Source: an uncultured Holophagaceae bacterium (GTDB taxonomy: Bacteria; Acidobacteriota; Holophagae; Holophagales; Holophagaceae). From it: a stretch of 64,000 nt of DNA. The translations under genes were made by a program, and so were the position numbers. The stretch is taken from positions 1 through 64,000 of the forward strand of contig CAIOFF010000060.1 of assembly GCA_903857495.1 (NCBI GenBank), written 5' to 3'. Below are positions 58,512-64,000 of the stretch, piece after piece. Each line of letters starts with the position of its first letter. Within the stretch, counting starts at the first letter, position 1. The notes beneath the pieces were generated by a model that ran no database searches, had not been told where the DNA came from, and saw only the letters and a list, made by a program, of their open reading frames with translations.

Positions 58512-59338
58512 TCCAGGAGCCCATCCTCATCGTGGATGACGATGCCGAAGTCCGCATGACCCTGCTGGAAGCCCTGGCCTACCGGGGCTACTCCGTCGAG
58601 GCGGTGGCCAGCGGCGAGGCAGCCCTGGCCCGCATGGCCGAGCGGACCTTTCCCGTGGTGCTCACGGACCTCCACATGCCCGGCGGCCAGTCGGGGCTGG
58701 AGCTCGTCGGCACCATCCGGCACAAGCATCCCGAGACGCTCTGTGTGCTAATGACGGCCTTCGCCTCCCTGGAGACCAGCGTTGCGGCCCTGAAGCGGGG
58801 CGTCTACGACCTCGTCCAGAAGCCCTTCCGCCTCGCCGAGATGGAGGTGGTCCTCAACCGGGCCCTGGACTACGCCAGCCTGCAGCAGAAGCTGCGGGCC
58901 TACCAGGGCGAGTTGGAGGACCGGGTCCTGAGCCGGGGCCGGGAGGTGCAGGAGGCCCAGAAAGCCGCCCTGGAGCTCTGCGACCTCAGCCTGCTGGCCT
59001 TGGATCGTCCCACCCTGGCCGGGGCGCTCGATGTCCTGCTGGACCGCCTGGCCGCCCGCTGGGAACCAGACGGCCTGGCCTGCTACCGCCACGACGGGGA
59101 TGGGTGTCTGCATCTGCTCGCCGCCCGGGGGAAGCGCCCCCTACCTCTGCAGCTGGAGCGACCCCAGCCCGGTCCCCTCGCGGCACCTGGGCTCGGCTTC
59201 CCCGAGGAGCACCTGCTGCCCCTGGGCAACGCCGGCTGGCTCTATCTGGGCTACGAGGAGCGCTCCTCCTTCAACGACCTGGATCCTGGCTTCCGGCTGC
59301 TGGCCCGGCACCTGGAACTCCTCCTGCGGGTGAGGTGA
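58508..59338 (+). CDS. Response regulator with GAF-like C-terminal domain
   Basis: A 276-aa protein with a receiver at about 5-118 (DDD at 10-12, Asp54, Lys in LVQKPF). A coiled-coil helix follows, then a C-terminal domain (about 155-276). Its layout is GAF-like: LGGALDVLLDRL-type helix, a strand WEPDGLACYRHDGDGCLHLLAARG, and a LPLGNAGWLYLGY strand. There is no DNA-binding or enzyme output. Its ATG overlaps the stop of the HD-GYP gene (ATGA), so it probably tunes the same pathway. Confidence 0.82.
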   Translation: MIQEPILIVDDDAEVRMTLLEALAYRGYSVEAVASGEAALARMAERTFPVVLTDLHMPGGQSGLELVGTIRHKHPETLCVLMTAFASLETSVAALKRGVYDLVQKPFRLAEMEVVLNRALDYASLQQKLRAYQGELEDRVLSRGREVQEAQKAALELCDLSLLALDRPTLAGALDVLLDRLAARWEPDGLACYRHDGDGCLHLLAARGKRPLPLQLERPQPGPLAAPGLGFPEEHLLPLGNAGWLYLGYEERSSFNDLDPGFRLLARHLELLLRVR

Positions 59339-59410
59339 GGGCGTGCCCGATCCCTGCCACCACCCCCTGGCCGCTTCCAGGAACCCTGAACCTACGGTGG
59401 CGGGGTCCTG

Positions 59411-60331
59411 ATGGGTGGCCGCATCCTCATCGTGGACGACAACGCCATGATCCGCAGCGAGATCAAGGCCGTCCTTATGAAAGACGGCGCCTTCACGCAC
59501 TTCCTGGAGGCCGCGGACGGCCTGACCGCCTTCAAGACCATCATGGACAACCCCCCGGACCTGGTGCTCTGCGACCTGGTCATGCCCGGCTTCGACGGCC
59601 TGAAGTTCCTGGGCCTCAAGGCCAGCCGCAAGGAGCTGGAGCAGATCCCCGTCATCATCCTCACCGCCGAGGACGACCTCGACCGCAAGGCCGAGATCCT
59701 CGAGCGCGGAGCCTCCGACTACGTGACCAAGCCCTTTCACGAGAAGGAGCTGCTGGCCCGGGTGCGCATCCACACCAAGCTGAAGCTGCTCCAGGACGAG
59801 CTGCGGGAGAAGAACGCCCAGCTGGAGGACCTCTCCGTGACGGACGCGCTCACGGGTCTGGCCAACCGGCGCCGGCTCATGACCCGGCTGGAGGAGGAAG
59901 TCCAGCGGGCGCGTCGCTTCCGGACGCCACTCTCGGTGGTGATGATCGACATCGACCACTTCAAGCAGGTGAACGACACCCACGGTCACGCCATGGGCGA
60001 CGAGGTGCTGCGCAACATCGGCGCCCTGCTCAAGGCCGGCGTCCGGGCCACGGACCTGGCCGCGCGCTACGGCGGCGAGGAGCTGACCCTGGTCCTCCCC
60101 CACACGGATGCCCCGGGGGCGTTTTTGGTGGCCGAGGGGCTGCGGCAGAGGTTCGCGGAGCTGGAGCATCACCTGGACGGCGTCAGCCTGAGCAAGACCG
60201 CCAGCATGGGTGTGGCGACCCGGGACGGCCAGACTGATGTCCCCAGCGCGGAGGAACTCCTCAAGCACGCCGACGAAGCCCTCTACCGGGCCAAGCAGGG
60301 CGGCCGCAACCGCGTGGAAGCGGCGGGCTGA
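59411..60331 (+). CDS. PleD-like response regulator with GGDEF diguanylate cyclase domain
   Basis: A 306-aa protein. The receiver (about 4-118) has DD at 9-10, phospho-acceptor Asp55 and Lys in YVTKPF. The GGDEF domain (about 140-303) has DALTGLANRR, active-site GGEEL at 221-225 and an intact RxxD inhibitory site (Arg212-Ala-Thr-Asp215), five residues before it. It should make cyclic di-GMP with product inhibition. It follows the GAF-type regulator by about 70 bases, on the same strand. Confidence 0.92.
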   Translation: MGGRILIVDDNAMIRSEIKAVLMKDGAFTHFLEAADGLTAFKTIMDNPPDLVLCDLVMPGFDGLKFLGLKASRKELEQIPVIILTAEDDLDRKAEILERGASDYVTKPFHEKELLARVRIHTKLKLLQDELREKNAQLEDLSVTDALTGLANRRRLMTRLEEEVQRARRFRTPLSVVMIDIDHFKQVNDTHGHAMGDEVLRNIGALLKAGVRATDLAARYGGEELTLVLPHTDAPGAFLVAEGLRQRFAELEHHLDGVSLSKTASMGVATRDGQTDVPSAEELLKHADEALYRAKQGGRNRVEAAG

Positions 60332-60337
60332 CCGGGA

Positions 60338-61480
60338 CTACCTGGCGGCCTTCCGCAGTGCCTCGATCTTGTCGGTCCGCTCCCAGCTGAACTCGGGCCG
60401 CCCAAAGTGGCCATAGGCGGCGGTGGCGCGGTAGATGGGGCGCCGCAGGTCCAGGGTCTCGATCATGGCCTTGGGGGTGCAGCTGAAGACCTCGCGCACG
60501 GCCTTGACGATGGCCTCGTCAGAGACCTGGCCGGTGCCGAAGGTGTCCACGGCGATGGACACGGGCTCGGCCACGCCGATGGCGTAGGCCAGCTGGATCT
60601 CACAGCGGCGGGCCAGGCCGGCGGCCACGATGTTCTTGGCGATGTAGCGGCCCATGTAGGCGGCGCTGCGATCCACCTTGCTGGGATCCTTGCCGGAGAA
60701 GGCGCCGCCGCCGTGGTGGCCGGTGCCGCCGTAGGTGTCGACGATGATCTTGCGGCCCGTCAGCCCCGTGTCGCCCATGGGCCCGCCCACCACGAAGCGC
60801 CCGGTGGGGTTCACGTGGTAGACCGTGTCCGCGTCCAGCAGGTCCGCGGGCAGGACCGCGCGGATCACATCCTGGAGGATGCTGTCGCGGATGGCGTTCT
60901 GCAGAACGTGCTCGTCGTGCTGGGTGGAGATGACCACCGTGTGGATGCGCCTTACCTTGTCGCCGTCGAACTCCACGGTGACCTGGCTCTTGCCGTCGGG
61001 CCGCAGCCAGGGCAGCTGGCCATTCTTGCGGACCTCTGCCAGCCTCCGGGTCAGCAGGTGAGCAAAGTGGATGGGGGCGGGCATCAGCTCCGGCGTATCG
61101 TCGCAGGCATAGCCGAACATCAGGCCCTGATCGCCGGCGCCGCCGGTGTCCACGCCCATGGCGATGTCCGGGCTCTGCTGGTCGATGGTGACCATGACCG
61201 CGCAGGTGGCGTAGTCGAAGCCCTTGATGTGGTGGTCGTAGCCGATGTCCTTGACCACCTCCCGCACCAGCTGGGCGACGGGGATGTAGGTCTGGGTGGT
61301 GATCTCGCCCGCCACCAGCACCAGGCCCGTGGTCAGCAGGGTCTCGCAGGCCACACGGCTGCGGGGATCATCCCTCAGGGCCGCATCCAGCACCGCATCG
61401 GAGATCTGATCTGCCATCTTGTCGGGATGGCCTTCGGTGACGCTCTCGGACGTGAACAGGTGCTGCCCCTGGGTAGCCAT
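60338..61480 (-). CDS. metK: S-adenosylmethionine synthase
   Basis: A 380-aa MetK starting at ATG 61480 with a GAGGAG site; the longer open frame is not used. Motifs are [17 protein letters not shown] (about 15-31), [15 protein letters not shown] and [19 protein letters not shown]. It makes SAM from methionine and ATP. A TATACT -10-like box lies about 50 bases upstream on the minus strand (61527-61532). I see no SAM-riboswitch fold in the leader. Confidence 0.96.
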   Translation of the reverse strand: MATQGQHLFTSESVTEGHPDKMADQISDAVLDAALRDDPRSRVACETLLTTGLVLVAGEITTQTYIPVAQLVREVVKDIGYDHHIKGFDYATCAVMVTIDQQSPDIAMGVDTGGAGDQGLMFGYACDDTPELMPAPIHFAHLLTRRLAEVRKNGQLPWLRPDGKSQVTVEFDGDKVRRIHTVVISTQHDEHVLQNAIRDSILQDVIRAVLPADLLDADTVYHVNPTGRFVVGGPMGDTGLTGRKIIVDTYGGTGHHGGGAFSGKDPSKVDRSAAYMGRYIAKNIVAAGLARRCEIQLAYAIGVAEPVSIAVDTFGTGQVSDEAIVKAVREVFSCTPKAMIETLDLRRPIYRATAAYGHFGRPEFSWERTDKIEALRKAAR

Positions 61481-61643
61481 GCGGGACTCCTCACAACACC
61501 TCCAGAGACTGCCCGGAGGAACAGGGAGTATATCGCGGTACATCTTTCGGATGACGCGGGAACCCTTGTCATGCCGTAGCCTTGTAGGGTGGGGCGTTCT
61601 CCGCATCCCCCTCGCTGATGCCCTGCAACCCATGGAGAAACTC

Positions 61644-62777
61644 ATGAATCCCTTCCGCCGCTCCACCCTGGCCCTGGTCCTGATGGCCGCGTCCCTCCTG
61701 ACGGTCTCCACCGCCTGCAAGCGCGAGGATCCCCAGATCCGTGAGCTGACCCAGAAGGCTGCTGAAGCGGACAAGGCCTCCCAGCAGATCAACCAGGCCG
61801 GCGGCGAGCAGCAGAAGAAGCTCGCCCAGGCGGGCGTCAATGACGTCAAGCCCAACGCCGAGACCCTCCAGCTCACCGAGGAGCAGAAGAAGGCCCTCGA
61901 GGAGCGCATCAAGAACGAGAAGAACAGCTCCTACCAGGCCCTGCTCCAGGAAGTGCTGGACAAGGACAAGGAGATCAAGGACCTCAACGTCAAGCTGGCC
62001 AAGCTCAAGGCGGACCTGCCCCGGCCCGACCTGGCCAAGCCCAACGACAGCCACTACGGCATGGCCATGCGCTTCCTGAAGAAGAAGGGGGTCTCCGATG
62101 CCGACGCCAAGAAGCTGGTGAGCCGCGTGGCGATTCTGGAGAAGCTGGCCCCGGGCTTCGAGGTCTACCACTTCTATGCCAACGGCACCTACGGCACCTG
62201 GGTCTCCCAGGGCAAGGCCAAGATCAGCCCCAACGACCTGATGCGCCAGGAGCGCGAGAAGGTCGAGGGTGAGCGGGATGTGGCCGTGGCCCAGAACGAG
62301 AAGCTGCAGGAAGAGGTCCTGGACCTCGAAGGCCAGAAGAAGAAGATCGAAGAGGAGATCGCCGGCCTCCGTGGCGAGCGTGCGAACCTCATCGAAGAGC
62401 GCAGCAAGCTCCAGGCCGACAATGCTGGCCAGCTCGCCAAGCTGAACTCCCTCCACTACGTGGTGGGCACCCGCGACAAGCTGAAGGCCGAGGGCATCAT
62501 CGAGATCCCCGTCTTCGCCAAGGACCGGGCTGGCAAGAACTGGCGGGACGAGGTCTTCACCCAGAGCCTTGACCTCCGCTCCGCCAAGACCATCACCATC
62601 AAGGCCTCGGAGCTGGGCCTGGCCAAGATCGGCAAGGTGAACGTCGTGCCCGGCTCCTACCTCAAGGACGAGCACTACAAGTTGAGCATCAGCGAGGACA
62701 AGCAGACCGCCACGGTGGAGCTGGTCACCGTGACCCGCTTTAAGAACGACAAGGTCGTCTTTGCTGTGACGGACTAG
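61644..62777 (+). CDS. Exported coiled-coil protein, possible lipoprotein
   Basis: A 377-aa protein from ATG 61644 (GGAG upstream); an ATG four codons earlier is possible. A signal peptide ends at TVSTAC, where Cys25 may be lipidated, although Ser at the -3 position is less typical. Coiled coils lie around 28-55, 70-115 and 205-265 ([14 protein letters not shown] through [10 protein letters not shown]). The C-terminal third is a beta-rich domain with hydrophobic strands. No family is recognised. A strong terminator follows. It may link the outer membrane to peptidoglycan. Confidence 0.75.
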   Translation: MNPFRRSTLALVLMAASLLTVSTACKREDPQIRELTQKAAEADKASQQINQAGGEQQKKLAQAGVNDVKPNAETLQLTEEQKKALEERIKNEKNSSYQALLQEVLDKDKEIKDLNVKLAKLKADLPRPDLAKPNDSHYGMAMRFLKKKGVSDADAKKLVSRVAILEKLAPGFEVYHFYANGTYGTWVSQGKAKISPNDLMRQEREKVEGERDVAVAQNEKLQEEVLDLEGQKKKIEEEIAGLRGERANLIEERSKLQADNAGQLAKLNSLHYVVGTRDKLKAEGIIEIPVFAKDRAGKNWRDEVFTQSLDLRSAKTITIKASELGLAKIGKVNVVPGSYLKDEHYKLSISEDKQTATVELVTVTRFKNDKVVFAVTD

Positions 62778-62794
62778 GAGGTCTTCAGACCTGG

Positions 62795-62824
62795 GAGGGG
62801 CCCCGTCCGGGGCCCCTCTTTTTT
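62795..62824 (+). terminator. Rho-independent terminator
   Basis: A perfect 10-bp GC stem (GAGGGGCCCC with GGGGCCCCTC) around a GTCC loop is followed by six T residues, 18 bases after the coiled-coil gene's stop. Confidence 0.92.
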
Positions 62825-62903
62825 GTGGAATTTCCCGTCCAGCCCGCCTATCGTCGGAAGACCCTCCCAGGCTTTCCCTTAACCCCACCCATGAGGTGAT
62901 GCG

Positions 62904-64000
62904 ATGCATTCACGCTTGTCCCAGGCGTTCCTCGGTACTTCCCTGCTGGCCCTCCTCGCCTGCAACGGAGGCGGCGATTCCAAGGCACCTACCCCGTTCA
63001 CGGGGGCCGGGGAGATCGTCAGCTCCGTCACGCCGGTCTTCGACCCCACCAAATCCAACGTTCCCCTGCCCAACATCCTGGCCACAGCCACGGCGGCGGA
63101 TCCCATCACCGGGTCCTGGGTCAACCCCACGACCGGCGCGGTCACGGTGGGAAACCGCCCGGCCGGCGTGCCCATCACCCCCCCCGAGGCCCTGGCCTAC
63201 ATCAACCTGCGCGAGGTGGGCGGCACCAACGCCGTCGCCGGCCTGAATGCGCCCATCTACATCCAGTTCAGCGCGCCCGTGGATGCCACCACGGTCACAG
63301 CCGCCAACGTGAAGGTCTTCCAGATCTCCACCGACGCCGCCGGCACTGAGAATGCCGCTCTGGGCTTCTCCGATGTCTCGGGCATGTTCCGCTACCTCTA
63401 CACGGCTGGCGGCAAGGACCTCCTCCTCTTCCCGAACTTCCCCCTGTTCCCGGGCACTCGCTACCTCTATGTGGTGACCAACCGGGTCAAGGACACCGCT
63501 GGCCTCGCCATCACATCCACCCCGTACTTCGATGCCCTGAAGGGCACCATTCCTTTGACCGGCTCCTTCGCGGCACTGGAAGCGGTGCGCGCCAACGTGA
63601 CCAGCAGCGGCCAGATCCTGCTATCGGGCTACAGCAAGGTCATGGATGACCTCATCACCGCCAGCGCCACCACCACTGTCACCAAGCGCTCGGACATCAC
63701 CGTCATGGGCCGCTTCATCACCACCGGTGCCGGCTACATCCCCACGGATGCCACCAGTGCCACCACCCAGACAGCCTCCCGCATTCCCGTGGAGAGCGCC
63801 CTGCGGGCCTTCGCCGCCGGCAGCACCCTGGGCGGCCTGCCTGGCAAGACCTGGACGAACGCCATCACGGTTCCCGCCAATACCGCCACGGCTTTCTACA
63901 CCTTCGATCGCAGCGGCTTGAATCCACCCCCTGACGCCTACTTCGCCGCCGTCTCCGGCAATGCCATCACCTCCGCCCCCGGCATCAGCACGGTGATCCT
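62904..64000 (+). CDS. Lipoprotein with lipase-like N-terminal/Ig-like domain, truncated by window end
   Basis: The frame is open from the ATG at 62904, behind a GAGGTG site, to the last base, so at least 365 residues are visible. The signal ends in a clear lipobox LLALLAC (Cys20), followed by a NGGGDS tether. VFDPTKSNVPLPN resembles the N-terminal domain of bacterial virulence-factor lipases. The Ig-like section APIYIQFSAPVDATTVTAANVKVFQIS (about 112-138) and TRYLYVVTNRVKDTAG are consistent with that. The catalytic domain, if any, lies beyond the window. Confidence 0.75.
   Translation, partial: MHSRLSQAFLGTSLLALLACNGGGDSKAPTPFTGAGEIVSSVTPVFDPTKSNVPLPNILATATAADPITGSWVNPTTGAVTVGNRPAGVPITPPEALAYINLREVGGTNAVAGLNAPIYIQFSAPVDATTVTAANVKVFQISTDAAGTENAALGFSDVSGMFRYLYTAGGKDLLLFPNFPLFPGTRYLYVVTNRVKDTAGLAITSTPYFDALKGTIPLTGSFAALEAVRANVTSSGQILLSGYSKVMDDLITASATTTVTKRSDITVMGRFITTGAGYIPTDATSATTQTASRIPVESALRAFAAGSTLGGLPGKTWTNAITVPANTATAFYTFDRSGLNPPPDAYFAAVSGNAITSAPGISTVI

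Noticed and set aside
61481..61643. SAM riboswitch before metK
   Set aside because: No conserved SAM-I/II/III core or terminator alternation can be seen; only a TATACT box is visible.

Overview
The window is a GC-rich (roughly two-thirds G+C), densely packed bacterial chromosome segment. Gene content points to an Acidobacteriota of the Holophagae/Geothrix type: a b/Rieske/multihaem-cytochrome plus cbb3 respiratory operon, an Oar-type TonB-dependent receptor with an N-terminal carboxypeptidase-regulatory domain, and many Gram-negative export signals. This placement is inferred from gene content only; no rRNA or tRNA gene was seen. Genes are tightly packed, with many ATGA/GTGA stop-start overlaps that suggest translational coupling.

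Layout. 1-5.1 kb: a sulfide:quinone-reductase-like flavoprotein diverging from a small DUF2892 membrane protein, an OmpA-family outer-membrane protein with a strong terminator, and one ISL3-family insertion sequence with recognisable inverted repeats. 5.1-13.4 kb: an alpha/beta hydrolase, a secreted unknown, a minus-strand purine group (MFS, BMP-type binding protein, adenine/adenosine deaminase), then a plus-strand run of small proteins and two membrane proteins, including a SafE/UreH-like transporter next to the cbb3 genes. 13.4-25.5 kb: a 12-gene minus-strand respiratory operon. In transcription order it holds a CcoS-like peptide, Rieske protein, cytochrome b, a heptahaem cytochrome c, CcoN, CcoO, a second CcoS-like peptide, a small membrane protein, a GltD-like Fe-S flavoprotein, CcoG, a 53-aa membrane peptide and CcoI. 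No CcoP is visible. An AT-rich divergent control region of about 480 bp follows.

25.9-30 kb: FadH-type dienoyl-CoA reductase, a YcaQ-type DNA glycosylase and an RpiR-family regulator. 30.1-39.6 kb: a plus-strand set that fits uptake and breakdown of cyanophycin or other beta-aspartyl peptides: TonB-dependent receptor, exported cyanophycinase, M14 carboxypeptidase, isoaspartyl dipeptidase, YfcC-type transporter and M28 peptidase. The RpiR regulator sits directly upstream. 39.6-54.2 kb: mostly ordinary metabolic, transport and repair genes (alpha/beta hydrolase, CapA, methyltransferase, an SsuABC/NrtABC-like importer, a hemerythrin-HAD fusion, a two-gene chromate transporter, MutS, an LhgO-like oxidase, a ThrE-like exporter and a papain-family peptidase). 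54.4-64 kb: ClpB, three tandem response regulators (HD-GYP, GAF-like and GGDEF outputs), MetK, a coiled-coil envelope protein and a truncated lipoprotein running off the window.

Three intergenic sites (about 4.94, 50.8 and 53.4 kb) carry inverted arms built from a 9-nt periodic motif and look like one dispersed repeat family. The most interesting multi-gene systems are the putative cyanophycin-utilisation locus and the CcoP-less bc-cbb3 operon.
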